64,000 bases of DNA from Ramlibacter albus (GCF_014297445.1 NZ_JACORU010000011.1:150511-214510), one strand, 5' to 3'. Counted from the first letter of the stretch, positions 24,793-33,618 are shown. Notes: a model not told the origin generated them from the sequence alone. A program made the numbers and translations.

Positions 24793-25791
24793 ATGGACCT
24801 GCCCCGCCAGCATCGTCATCAGGTCGACCACAGAGGTGAGTCGTTCCTGGTGTGCTGCGAGCGCGCTGGGGCTGCAATTCGTGTCTGGGTCGAGCGGACG
24901 TCCGGCACTGATAGGGACCGGATAGTCTTGGCCGACGGACATACCCATGCTCCCGACAGCGCGGACGTTCGCAACGAGTTCGCAATCTTGGCGGACAACG
25001 CCCTCGGCGTTGCTGAAGAAGTTGCGATGTCGAGTGGCCTATTCCATCGAACCGGCCGCTCTGTGCAGGCTGGTGCTCGATTGCTCGCGGTCTGGGGGTT
25101 TAGCTCGTCGTCTCCGTTGCGGATTCGCGCACCTGGCGAGGCCGACACGCGACCCGTCAGGGATCCCTTCGGACTCGTCGGCAAAGACGTCCACGCCGTG
25201 ATGAGGTTCTTCGAAGAGTCCGTACGCATTTTCGGTGTGAGCGGAATCGCCGTCACGGGGCCTGACGTGGCGTCGGATGATCCCGATCGGCGGACGCTGG
25301 TCGCTGCGTCGCCGCAGGCTCTTGGGGAGGTCGACCCGGCGTACCTTGTGACGAACGAGCGGCGTATGCACCCCGCAGCCGAATGGGGGCCGCTCGGCGA
25401 CTGCCCCTACGTCGGAGCGCTGGCCCTTGCGCAGTTCGGATTCGAGGTGTGGATTTCGGTGCGCATTTCTCTCATGGACGGGCACTACTACGAGGTGATG
25501 ATGTTTGGCTCAGCGACGCTCTCCGAGGGTGCGCACGCTCAACTCGCGGCGGCAACTGGATTCAACATGATCGCGCCGCTGCGGCGCGCTGCCGTTGCTT
25601 CGCTAAAAATCTCGTCGCGCGAGCTGGAGGTCCTCCGTCACGGTGCCATGGGCGTCAAGGAGACGGCGGAATTGCTCGGGCTGACGATCAGCACGGTCAA
25701 GTTTCACCGGGACAACATTCGCAGAAAGATCGGCGGTGAAACTACGTGGCAAACATACCTCCGCGCGCAAAAGCTCGGGGTGTTTGATTGA
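24793..25791 (+). CDS. LuxR-type transcriptional regulator
   Basis: A 332-residue protein. The last 65 residues are a LuxR helix-turn-helix: SSRELEVLRHGAMGVKETAE and LLGLTISTVKFHRDNIRRKI, with the usual E, G, V, K positions. The N-terminal 250 residues are a sensor-like alpha/beta region, not clearly an acyl-homoserine-lactone domain. ATG 24793 is preferred over TTG 24787. Its stop overlaps the kinase start, so the two are co-translated. Confidence 0.8.
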   Translation: MDLPRQHRHQVDHRGESFLVCCERAGAAIRVWVERTSGTDRDRIVLADGHTHAPDSADVRNEFAILADNALGVAEEVAMSSGLFHRTGRSVQAGARLLAVWGFSSSSPLRIRAPGEADTRPVRDPFGLVGKDVHAVMRFFEESVRIFGVSGIAVTGPDVASDDPDRRTLVAASPQALGEVDPAYLVTNERRMHPAAEWGPLGDCPYVGALALAQFGFEVWISVRISLMDGHYYEVMMFGSATLSEGAHAQLAAATGFNMIAPLRRAAVASLKISSRELEVLRHGAMGVKETAELLGLTISTVKFHRDNIRRKIGGETTWQTYLRAQKLGVFD

Positions 25792-27188
25792 GCGGTCACG
25801 ACGAATCTTTGATGGCGAGCAACATGCGCAAGCTGTTCCAGGGCTATGTCCGATACCACCAGAACGGACCCAACATGCTCCGGTACATGGGTTGGTTTGG
25901 GCTGCTGGCCTATCCCGCCTTGTACGCCCTGCGCTTTTACAAGTCGGAGCCGGTCTATGACGACCTCTGGTTGAGACTCGTCAACGGTGGGCTCTGCCTA
26001 CTGCTGCTACAAAAGGGCTGGCCGGAGAGTCTGAAGCGCTACTACATGCATTTCTCGTATGTGGCGCTGATCATCATGTTGCCGTTCAGCATGGTGTTCG
26101 TGGGGCTACAGAACCAAGGCGGGACCGTCGCTGTCGCGAACGCGATGATGGCGATCTTTCTCGTCTTGCTGCTCACCGACTGGCGCAACACCATCGTGTC
26201 CGTGCTGATTGGTGCAGCGCTCGGCGTCGCAGCTTATCTCCTGCTCAACCCGAATCCGGTGCGGCCGCGCGACTACATCGAGCGTATTCCGGTCGTGGTT
26301 GTCATGTCGATCGCAGCCACGCTCATCAAACTCGCGTTGGAGAAAACAACGGCGGAGCGCACCACGCGCCTCGAGCGTCAACAACGCGAGGGTCGCGTTG
26401 CTGCTTTGCAGGAGACGGTGGGGTTTCTGGCGCACGAATTGAACACGCCTCTGTCGGAGGTTCGCCTGCTGGTCGGTGGTGTCCGCGACATGTATGTGAA
26501 AGGCCCTGACCCTGAAGGCGCTCGCGTGGATAGGTTCGAGGTAGATGAAGCGGGCGATGTGCTGAAAATGCTGGAGCGGATCGAGAAGCGTGCAAGCTAT
26601 TCGCAGGATCTGGTCCAACGTCTGATGCGGTCGGCATACCATCACCGCTACGACGGTGGCCCGCAGGAGCTCACGGCGTCGAGCTTGGTGCAGTCCCTGC
26701 TTGAGAACTATCCTTTCCCGGACGACAGGGGCGCCGGTTTCGTCGATGTAGTGACGGTCACTGACTTTGTCTTGCAGGGATCCCGTGAGCTCCTGTACCT
26801 GGTTCTGTCCACACTCACACAGAATTCGCTGCTCGCTTTAAAGGGGCAGCCGTCGCCGCGCCTGGTCATCGAAATCATCGGCAATGGCGTCGGTCAGCCG
26901 GGCGGCATGATTCGCGTCACCGACAACGGGTGCGGTGTCCCACCTGATCTGATCTCGAAGCTCGCGAAAGAAGCCGTGCCAAGTGGCTGGAAGGAAGGAC
27001 ACCGTGGCGGAGGCATGGGGCTGATGTTCGCGCAGCGCGTGCTGGAGGCGAACGGCGGCAACGTCAGTGTCGAGTCGATGGCGGGTAAGGGCACCAGCGT
27101 CACTTTGACGTTCCGCGGTGGTGCTGGCGGCTCGGTTGGTGCCAACGTGCGCCAGTCGCATACACCGACCAACCAGTCGGAAGTCTGA
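25788..27188 (+). CDS. Membrane sensor histidine kinase, CqsS-like sensor
   Basis: A 466-residue protein with a TTG start overlapping the LuxR-type stop. The N-terminal 190 residues have about six membrane helices; the arrangement (GPNMLRYMGWFGLLAYPALY, LLLQKGWPESLKRYY, LLLTDWRNT) resembles the sensors CqsS, LqsS and JqsS for alpha-hydroxyketone signals. Then H-box FLAHELNTPLSE (H about 217), N-box TLTQNSLLAL, G1 DNGCG and G2 GGGMGL. No fused receiver. No cqsA-like synthase is in the window. Kinase assignment is firm; the CqsS-like call is a moderate-strength family reading. Confidence 0.8.
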   Translation: MSGHDESLMASNMRKLFQGYVRYHQNGPNMLRYMGWFGLLAYPALYALRFYKSEPVYDDLWLRLVNGGLCLLLLQKGWPESLKRYYMHFSYVALIIMLPFSMVFVGLQNQGGTVAVANAMMAIFLVLLLTDWRNTIVSVLIGAALGVAAYLLLNPNPVRPRDYIERIPVVVVMSIAATLIKLALEKTTAERTTRLERQQREGRVAALQETVGFLAHELNTPLSEVRLLVGGVRDMYVKGPDPEGARVDRFEVDEAGDVLKMLERIEKRASYSQDLVQRLMRSAYHHRYDGGPQELTASSLVQSLLENYPFPDDRGAGFVDVVTVTDFVLQGSRELLYLVLSTLTQNSLLALKGQPSPRLVIEIIGNGVGQPGGMIRVTDNGCGVPPDLISKLAKEAVPSGWKEGHRGGGMGLMFAQRVLEANGGNVSVESMAGKGTSVTLTFRGGAGGSVGANVRQSHTPTNQSEV

Positions 27189-27220
27189 CAACGCCGGGAC
27201 GCCCGGATTTTTCTTTCGAA

Positions 27221-27267
27221 ACCTCGCCAAAAAGCCAGTTTTCGACGGTCAGTGCTACTCCTAAAGT
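27221..27267 (+). promoter_or_regulatory. Promoter 3 of the shared-box set
   Basis: Box ACCTCGCCAAAAAGCCAG (27221-27238), TTTTCG (27239-27244), 17 bases, TAAAGT (27262-27267). A GGAGG lies at about 27323, with ATG at 27335 seven bases later, but the frame that follows is antisense to the repressor-like gene. Confidence 0.5.
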
Positions 27268-27394
27268 TCAGCCAACTCAGGAGCGGTCGCCAATGTGACT
27301 CCTCCGCCTTTCAATCCAGCCCGGAGGCATGTCGATGATCGTCGTTGAATCGCGCTACCCCCGTGTCTCTCGCGCCAACACGGTGCCGAGGAGT

Positions 27395-28096
27395 TCACGC
27401 GCTTCGGTTGCGGCCGATTTCGCGTGCCAGGGTTTGGGCGAACTGAAGTCGCAGGAAAAGGGCGCGGATGTTCTGATTGCCGGCGCGCCCATGGAACACG
27501 ACGTGGGGTACGTCACGTTCTTCATCATGCCGAAAGACGGCATGCCGATCAGTGCACTCCGTGCACTCCAGCAGGTCGAATCCAGCGTCGCCCTCGAACA
27601 AGTAAAGGCGTCCAAGGGTGACGTCGGTCGACTGCACCGGCGCGGAAACCACCAGGTAGTCACCGGCGGCGATTCCGAATCCCATGGGCACCTTGGCCAC
27701 GTGGTACATCAAGCCCGCGAGCTCGCTGGCTGGGACATGCGCCTCAGAGGGGAATCGAATGGCAATGCTCTCGCCGGGGCCGATTGGCTTCACGACTACC
27801 GTGTCGGGCGGAAGTGCTTCCGCACGATGCTCGTCGAGGAAATAGCCCGGAGGTCTCCTGGTGATGTCGCACAGCGCCATCAACTGCTCATACGACGGCA
27901 TGCAGTGGCCGCCGAGAAGCTGGGTTGCGGTTTCAATGTCGGTCGGAATCGAGATCGACATGTTCACAGAGAGCTGGCGTGCACGTTCCGTGCGCTGGAC
28001 AGGGTACGTGATCGCGTCGAGAGCGACCGCAAGCCGCATTGCGAAGCGGCGCTGCAGACGCTGCATCCCCTCCAGCTTGCTGCTCAAAGCCATCAT
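27395..28096 (-). CDS. Repressor-like regulator with Xre-type helix-turn-helix
   Basis: About 233 residues from 28096; 28150 is an alternative start and neither has a clear ribosome site. The N-terminal region (RRFAMRLAVALDAI, then ATQLLGGHCMPSYEQLMALCDITRRPPGYFLDE) has the shape of Xre/Cro-type regulators ending in PPGYFLDE. A C-terminal strand-rich domain follows (KPIGPGESIAIRFPSE, GIAAGDYLVV, LYLFEGDAGFDLL), perhaps ligand-binding or S24-like without a visible Ser-Lys dyad. It is divergent from the FlhDC-like pair, so it may repress transfer genes. Confidence 0.65.
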   Translation of the reverse strand: MMALSSKLEGMQRLQRRFAMRLAVALDAITYPVQRTERARQLSVNMSISIPTDIETATQLLGGHCMPSYEQLMALCDITRRPPGYFLDEHRAEALPPDTVVVKPIGPGESIAIRFPSEAHVPASELAGLMYHVAKVPMGFGIAAGDYLVVSAPVQSTDVTLGRLYLFEGDAGFDLLECTECTDRHAVFRHDEERDVPHVVFHGRAGNQNIRALFLRLQFAQTLAREIGRNRSA

Positions 28097-28431
28097 GTTG
28101 TTGTCATTCGCCCCAGGTCCGAAGACCGGCTTTCGGTCCGAGTCGATCATGAGCGCGTGCTGCCCGCTCGGGTGTTTCGGCAGCGGGTGAGTGTATCGGC
28201 ATGCACGACTGGCCCGCGGCTCGTGAAGCGTCCTTGGGTTCGGGTGAACCCGATGCAGCTTCCAAGCCAACTCATGTCGTGAAATTTTGCGCACATGCTC
28301 GGTTAGGTCCAACTGCCACCTGCTAATTTTGACAGGTAGTAGTTTTGGGTAAGTGACAAGTTCCTGTAACGTGCGAGACAGCCGGTAGTTTGCGTCAAAA
28401 CAGTAACAGGCCAATCTTTCAGAGGTTTTAC
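28097..28431. promoter_or_regulatory. Divergent control region before the FlhD/FlhC-like genes
   Basis: Contains a consensus -35 TTGACA (28329-28334) with only weak -10 candidates (TAAGTG or AGTGAC), an inverted repeat ACCTG/CAGGT (28318-28337) over the -35, and CCTGT/ACAGG near 28363-28410. The overlapping repeat is a plausible operator for the neighbouring repressor. No gene is seen in it. Confidence 0.45.
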
Positions 28432-29031
28432 GTGGAAGTCAGCTTCAAGTCGGACTCTCTCAGGCACTTACCCACCCCTTCTCGAGCGGTGCGGATGGAG
28501 AATAGCAGCGCCCTCATGCGGCGGTGGAACCTGCTCCAAAGTGGTGCGCTGGACGATCCGCGGGTGGTGAACCGCTGGTTTCCCGGTCAACGGGACATCC
28601 TTGAAATTCTCCAAGTCCTGACCCTCCCCGAAGTCGAGCGGATAGCGGATTGCGGCGTGCCCCTGTTCGGGTTGCAGCTGCGCTGCACGGACTTCGTCCT
28701 GGACGCTTATGCCGCGAGACAGGTGACCGATCCGATGGAGCAGGGCGCGGTGCAGGAGTCGTTCATCGCGTTGATGGCTCGACTGGACTGTGTCCGCACC
28801 TGCTTCCAGCAAGCGTGCCTCACGTTCAATCTCACGTACGCAGAGGCGGCCTGGCTCCAACGCTTTTGCGCCCACGAGCTGCAAGCGCTGGCGCACGATC
28901 CGTCCATGCAGTTGACCCCATTGGTCAGCACCGAATTTTTCGTCGCATCTGCAACCCGCACGTTCACGAGCGTCCAGCGCTCGGTGCTGGGGTGTGTCTC
29001 GCGGCGGGCGAGGCCGGCCCTCGCGCACTAG
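28432..29031 (+). CDS. FlhD-like transcriptional activator subunit
   Basis: A 199-residue protein from GTG 28432, seven bases after AGAGG; ATG 28495 is an alternative. The segment ILQVLTLPEVERIADCGVP runs parallel to the FlhD segment with ALTLPQMVKLAE, and FGLQLR follows as in FlhD. A helical C-terminal extension of about 110 residues is absent from enteric FlhD. It is 20 bases upstream of the FlhC-like gene. FlhDC homologues (SetCD, AcaCD) are the master activators of transfer in SXT elements and IncA/C plasmids. Confidence 0.6.
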   Translation: MEVSFKSDSLRHLPTPSRAVRMENSSALMRRWNLLQSGALDDPRVVNRWFPGQRDILEILQVLTLPEVERIADCGVPLFGLQLRCTDFVLDAYAARQVTDPMEQGAVQESFIALMARLDCVRTCFQQACLTFNLTYAEAAWLQRFCAHELQALAHDPSMQLTPLVSTEFFVASATRTFTSVQRSVLGCVSRRARPALAH

Positions 29032-29051
29032 ATAGCTTCAAGGACACTCTC

Positions 29052-29741
29052 ATGAAACTTGGATTGCCTGCGCTGTCAGGAAGGGCGCTCGCCTCACGCA
29101 CCAGCAGAGGAATATTTGAAGACGCTGCCTGGGAGGAGCGCTTCGAGACGCTGATTCGGCTCACGTCGCGCACGTCCCTCATCATCGAACTGACGGGCAC
29201 GGACCTGACCGAGCGCACCATCAAGAACCTCGTCGACAAGCGTCTCGGGGAATGGGGCCAGACAGCCATTCGCCCACGGGGCAATGGACGCTGCCCAACG
29301 AGCTCGACTTTCCTGCCCACGAAGGTAGAACGCTTCGATGCCGCCTACCTCTCAGCGCTCTACTTTGGCAGGCGTGGCCCTGGAGAGTTCTCGGAAGTCG
29401 AGAGCAACCTCGGTCGCGCGTTGGATCGGTTGATCGAGGCGTTCCTGCGTTACCGCGCGGACCTGTATCCCGACCCGACGATCGAGCCTCGGTTGAACTT
29501 CGAGTCGTTCTGCTTGCTGATCAAGGGCATCCGCGCGAACGAGATCGAGCTTCGCAATTGCCCCGATTGCGGTTCTCGGCATCCGTGGCACAGCGGCTTG
29601 GCCGGCCACCCCGTATGCCCGGTTTGTGCGGTGCTGGACCTCCGAATGGGGGCTGCACAGCGGGAGATCGAGGCACGCATTCGCGAACATCGCAGCCAGA
29701 GCCGCACCCATTCGGCCGCTCGCGAGCTCGTCGCGCACTAG
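29052..29741 (+). CDS. FlhC-like transcriptional activator subunit
   Basis: A 229-residue protein. The FlhC zinc site is visible: C170-x2-C173 (NCPDCGSRH) and C189-x2-C192 (VCPVC). The N-terminal half has the FlhC pattern of helices and RTIKNLVDKRLGEWGQ. The real start is ATG 29052; the long upstream extension is a shadow of the FlhD-like gene. Located before the transfer operon, it should act with the FlhD-like protein as its activator (family knowledge plus position). Confidence 0.7.
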   Translation: MKLGLPALSGRALASRTSRGIFEDAAWEERFETLIRLTSRTSLIIELTGTDLTERTIKNLVDKRLGEWGQTAIRPRGNGRCPTSSTFLPTKVERFDAAYLSALYFGRRGPGEFSEVESNLGRALDRLIEAFLRYRADLYPDPTIEPRLNFESFCLLIKGIRANEIELRNCPDCGSRHPWHSGLAGHPVCPVCAVLDLRMGAAQREIEARIREHRSQSRTHSAARELVAH

Positions 29742-29753
29742 CGAATCGTCCTG

Positions 29754-29798
29754 CAACGCACGCGCGCGCGTGCGTTGGATGCCCCAGCCGCGCGGGGC
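29754..29798. promoter_or_regulatory. 24-bp palindrome and hairpin before the relaxase gene
   Basis: CAACGCACGCGC/GCGCGTGCGTTG (29754-29777) is a perfect palindrome, followed by GATGC and GCCCC/GGGGC (29781-29798). The GCGTGCGTTGGATGC part recurs at 34914 before virB11, and GCGTGCGTTG recurs at 44473 before virB8. A candidate operator. Confidence 0.5.
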
Positions 29799-29818
29799 GT
29801 CGGCCAGAAAATTCCTGA

Positions 29819-31666
29819 ATGGATTTTCAGTGGCTGCGCCGGCTCATCGCTCCTCCTTCCGCTGCTCCGACGGAGGCCGTGACCTCGCAGCCTGCGAGAG
29901 CGGCCGGATCATCGGCGCGGCTGCAATACCCCCCTGCGGACACCGGCCTGCCGATCTTGGACGCTTCCGAGATTCTCTCCGCCAACCAGCAGTTGCTCAC
30001 GCGCCTTCATTTGCACGCGGCTGTGGAAGAGGCGCAGTTTGAGCGCCGTTTCAGGGCCCCGCTTCGTCGCCTCGCCGAGCACATCAACACGCTACCAGCA
30101 ACGGCGAGTGGACTATTCGCCGGAGAGATGGGGCTGTTTCGCGCATGCCTCGAACTCGCATTCTTCTCGTTCCAGAGCTCCGATGGTCGGATCTTCACCG
30201 GTGCCGAAGGCGTGGAGCGGCGCCACTCGCTGGAGGCTCGCTGGCGTTACCTGTGCTTTTTGGCAGGACTCTTTTTCCCACTGGGCCGCAGCCTTGACTT
30301 GATGGCAGTTGCCGCTAGCGACGGGGCTGTGTGGAAGCGTCACTTTGGAGGCGTCACGGACTGGGCGCGGGCCAGCGGTGTCGAGCGATTGTTCGTTTCG
30401 TGGGGCAGTGCAAGCGGCGATGCCGAAATTGGGCCAAGCCCCGCAGCCGTCGCCCTGGTGCCCACCGTGGTGGGCGCCGAGAACCTCCAGATGCTCCATG
30501 ACGGTGAGGGCGAACTCGTCACCGCGCTCTACGCGCTGGCGGCGGGTGGAACAGGCCCATCGCGTCTAGCGTACCAAGTCGTCTCCGGAACCTGGGAGCG
30601 TGTCCAGCGCCGCGAGGACGCGCGGCGGCCGCAGGCGTTCGGGCGGTTGCTGGCCGGCTCCCACCAAGGCCCATATCTGATCGGTGCTGTGCGCGCGCTC
30701 ATCGAGTCGGGCGCCTGGAAGGTCAACGAGTCCTGCCTTCGAGCGGACGCCAAGGGGCTTTACCTCCTGTGGCCAGATGCGGCGCCGAGCGTCATCGGAT
30801 ACGGTAAGGCGCGAGATTATGCGGGGTGGCCCGACGATGCGCCGACGCTCTCGGCGCTGATGCGCGCGGCCGGCATCCTTGACAGCGATGCGGGCGACAT
30901 GGGGATGGTGGAGGTCGTTGATGAGCACGGCGAGATCAAGCCGGGCGTCAAATTCGCCAACCCTCTTGCGGTGCTCGAGGACTACGATCCCGACCAGTTC
31001 GCCCGCGCACCTGCGAGTTTGGACGAAGTTGTGCGCGCTGATCCGATCGCGCAGGCCGAGCAGCAACAGGCGGCCCCCCCAAAAGAGACTCGCTCGAAGA
31101 AGCGCGCCGCAGCGGAGAAGGTCGCCGCATCCGCGCCCACGACCGCGCCGGAGGCACAGGACGTAGAGGAAGCCGAGCAGCCTGCAGTTGACGCTGGCAA
31201 ACCGAGCGCTGACCCAATCGAGCAGACGGGCGCTGGGTCGCAATCCGCCGCCACCGGAGTGCCCTCCTTGCAGGAGATGGCCAGGCAGCAGTCGAAGCCC
31301 GAACGCCTGGTCGAAGCCGCGGAGGTGCGCTACGCCGACCTCGTGCCCGAAGACCTCCGGACAGATATCGGTTCTGCGCTGCAGGTCGAGCGGCTCGGCA
31401 AGGTCATCAAGGCGTGGCGCGAGCGTCCGGAAAACTCGGATTCCATGCGCCGTATCGACAACGGCGCGGCGATCTCGTTCAAGTTCCTGTCCGAATTGAT
31501 CCACGAGGTGCCTAACTGGTTGGAGGCGCTGGCCAGAACGGGATTGATCCACTCACCGCGTGCGACGCCGGGCATGCGCATCCAGAAGGTTTCGATTCCT
31601 GAGGGCCGCCCTGAAGTGCAAGCCGTGGTTCTCTCCAATCTCGCGTGCAAACGGCTCGGACTCTGA
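29819..31666 (+). CDS. traI: MobH-type relaxase-like protein TraI (TraI_2), active-site histidines missing
   Basis: A 615-residue protein. The N-terminal TraI_2 domain (about 35-360) has LHAAVEEAQFERRFRAPL, LPATASG, ERRHSLEARWRYLCFLAGL and DLMAVAASDGAVW, the usual MobH landmarks. A disordered Ala/Glu linker (about 400-480) and a TraI_2 C-terminal domain (LVPEDLRTDIG to the end) follow. MobH proteins of this type normally have a histidine in an N-H-x-G-G-L segment; here it reads GLFAGEMGLFR (98-108). The protein may be inactive or use other residues. The stop overlaps the traD start. Confidence 0.75.
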   Translation: MDFQWLRRLIAPPSAAPTEAVTSQPARAAGSSARLQYPPADTGLPILDASEILSANQQLLTRLHLHAAVEEAQFERRFRAPLRRLAEHINTLPATASGLFAGEMGLFRACLELAFFSFQSSDGRIFTGAEGVERRHSLEARWRYLCFLAGLFFPLGRSLDLMAVAASDGAVWKRHFGGVTDWARASGVERLFVSWGSASGDAEIGPSPAAVALVPTVVGAENLQMLHDGEGELVTALYALAAGGTGPSRLAYQVVSGTWERVQRREDARRPQAFGRLLAGSHQGPYLIGAVRALIESGAWKVNESCLRADAKGLYLLWPDAAPSVIGYGKARDYAGWPDDAPTLSALMRAAGILDSDAGDMGMVEVVDEHGEIKPGVKFANPLAVLEDYDPDQFARAPASLDEVVRADPIAQAEQQQAAPPKETRSKKRAAAEKVAASAPTTAPEAQDVEEAEQPAVDAGKPSADPIEQTGAGSQSAATGVPSLQEMARQQSKPERLVEAAEVRYADLVPEDLRTDIGSALQVERLGKVIKAWRERPENSDSMRRIDNGAAISFKFLSELIHEVPNWLEALARTGLIHSPRATPGMRIQKVSIPEGRPEVQAVVLSNLACKRLGL

Positions 31667-33618
31667 TGGCTGAACGAAAAAGATTCGAGCAACTACTTCG
31701 GCCCGCCTACGAAGCGCGGGCCGGCGTCGTCTGGGCATTCGCGAGCGTGTGGATGTTCGGGATCACGATCGCGTTCAATGCTTCGAAGCCGGCGCTGCTT
31801 GGGTGCGCAATGCTCGCCCTGGTGATGGGCGCGCTGCGAATCTTTGCTGCGCGGCGGCTGCTGTTCTACAAGCTCGCCCTTTCTGGTAAGCCGGTAGTCG
31901 TGATGCCGGCAATTCGAATGCGCGACGCGATGAAGGACCTGCAGGACAACCTCTGGCTGGGCTGGGGCTACAGGTGGGAGCCGAGGCACACGCAACGCGC
32001 CTTCGAAGTCATGAAGCGCGACCTCAATGAAATTTATCCGCCGAGTTGGTGGCTGAAGTGGATCGGCCGCGACGATCCGCGGAAGGCAAAGGGATTGCCC
32101 TGGATCCACGGGCTCGACATGGGTGAGCGAGACGTGGTGCTGCCTTTCGACACCCTGAAGGGTCACTGTGCCGTGGTGGCCACCACAGGCGCGATCAAGA
32201 CGCGTCTCGCGGCCCTCGTGATCTTCCAGTTGGCGATGCGGGGCTGCTGCGTCATCGTGATCGACCCGAAAGGCGACAAGGACCTGCGCGAGATCTGCCG
32301 GCAAGCAGCGGTCCTGTCCGGTGATCCCGGACGATTCCTGATGCTGCATCCTGCGTTCGCTAGCGAGAGCGTCAGGCTCGACCTGATCAAGAACTGGGAT
32401 CGGGTTTCTCAAGTTGCCTCGCGTATCACGATGGTCCTGGACAGCCAGGAGGCCGACAACTTCAAGGAGTTTTGCTGGATGGCCGTGCATCGCATCACGA
32501 ATGCGATGAAGTACGTCGGTCGGCGAGTGTCGGTGTACACGCTGAAGACGGCGATGGAGTCACGAAGTGCGGTTGAGCACCTCACGTCGCTCGCACTGAA
32601 GAAGTTCTTCGGCGAGGACTGCCCGCAGCTGCAGGATGCGCTCGAGCGCCAGGTCAACGCGTTGGCGGCACAGGCATCTGGCCGCAATCCGCCCAAGGGC
32701 ATCGTAGAGACCGGCAGCATCGAGCTCACGGCAATGATCAAGGTCTTCCAGGAGATGGTCCCCGAGCACGAAGACGATGCGCGTCAACGTGGCTTGCCGG
32801 TCAAGCCCGAAGAGCTACGTGGTCTCGTCGCCATCTTGGAAGCGAACCGTGAATGGTTCGGAAAGATGATCATCTCGATCACGCCGCTCCTGACCAAGCT
32901 GACGACCGATGATCTTCGCGATCTGCTGTCGCCGGACTACGACGACATCGACGATCCGCGGCCGATCATGGACATGAAGCGGATCGTCGAGGGCAACCAT
33001 ATCTTCTACCTCGGGTCGGACACCATGGCCGACGAATCGGTGGGCCGCGCGATGGCGACCATGGTTCTGGCCGATGCTGCCTCAGTCGCTGCGGAGATCT
33101 ACAACTACGAAGAGCCCGGGCACGCGCGTCGGCGCGAGATACACATTTTCAATGACGAGGCCGGGGACGGCTTGGGCAACCCCGCGATCCAGCTCGCGAA
33201 CAAGGGGCGGGGCGCCGGCGTGTTCATGTGGTTCCTGTTTCAGACGTTCAGCGACATCGTTGACCGCTTCTCCGGCAATGTCCATCGCGCGAAGAAGCTC
33301 ATCGGAAACGTGAACAACTTGATCGTCGCCGCGACCCAAGATCCGGACACGATGAACTTGATCATGGACAAGTTGGGTGAGACGAGCATCTTGATCCAAG
33401 GCCAGTCGACAGGAATTGGGTCAAAGACGGAGGACGTCGGGCTGGAATTCTCCGCAAACTCGAGCACGAACATCAGTGAGCGCGACAGGGAGATCTTTCC
33501 GCGCTCGTTGTTGCCAAGCTTGCCAGACCTCCACTACATCGGACTGTTCAATCGCGGGGAGCTGGTCAAAGGGCGGATTCCCGTACTCACCGCGCGAGGC
33601 CACGAACAAGAATCATGA
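31666..33618 (+). CDS. traD: Type IV coupling protein TraD (SXT/TOL type)
   Basis: A 650-residue protein with two N-terminal membrane helices (about 20-60) and a large ATPase domain. It delivers the relaxase-DNA complex to the secretion channel. The Walker A segment reads ATTGAIKTRL where the family has GTT-x-x-GKTRL, so the glycine before Lys is Ile. Walker B CVIVIDPKGDKDL is intact. Other landmarks are HIFNDEAGDGLGN and the VATQDP region. The ATG overlaps the traI stop (TGATG). Strong call by length, order and motifs, despite the unusual loop. Confidence 0.85.
   Translation: MAERKRFEQLLRPAYEARAGVVWAFASVWMFGITIAFNASKPALLGCAMLALVMGALRIFAARRLLFYKLALSGKPVVVMPAIRMRDAMKDLQDNLWLGWGYRWEPRHTQRAFEVMKRDLNEIYPPSWWLKWIGRDDPRKAKGLPWIHGLDMGERDVVLPFDTLKGHCAVVATTGAIKTRLAALVIFQLAMRGCCVIVIDPKGDKDLREICRQAAVLSGDPGRFLMLHPAFASESVRLDLIKNWDRVSQVASRITMVLDSQEADNFKEFCWMAVHRITNAMKYVGRRVSVYTLKTAMESRSAVEHLTSLALKKFFGEDCPQLQDALERQVNALAAQASGRNPPKGIVETGSIELTAMIKVFQEMVPEHEDDARQRGLPVKPEELRGLVAILEANREWFGKMIISITPLLTKLTTDDLRDLLSPDYDDIDDPRPIMDMKRIVEGNHIFYLGSDTMADESVGRAMATMVLADAASVAAEIYNYEEPGHARRREIHIFNDEAGDGLGNPAIQLANKGRGAGVFMWFLFQTFSDIVDRFSGNVHRAKKLIGNVNNLIVAATQDPDTMNLIMDKLGETSILIQGQSTGIGSKTEDVGLEFSANSSTNISERDREIFPRSLLPSLPDLHYIGLFNRGELVKGRIPVLTARGHEQES

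Noticed and set aside
27329..28282. Plus-strand frame of 317 codons behind a good ribosome site
   Set aside because: Its translation is His/Arg-rich and typical of an antisense shadow, while the minus strand encodes a recognisable helix-turn-helix regulator. Only the promoter and possible RNA are kept as a finding.
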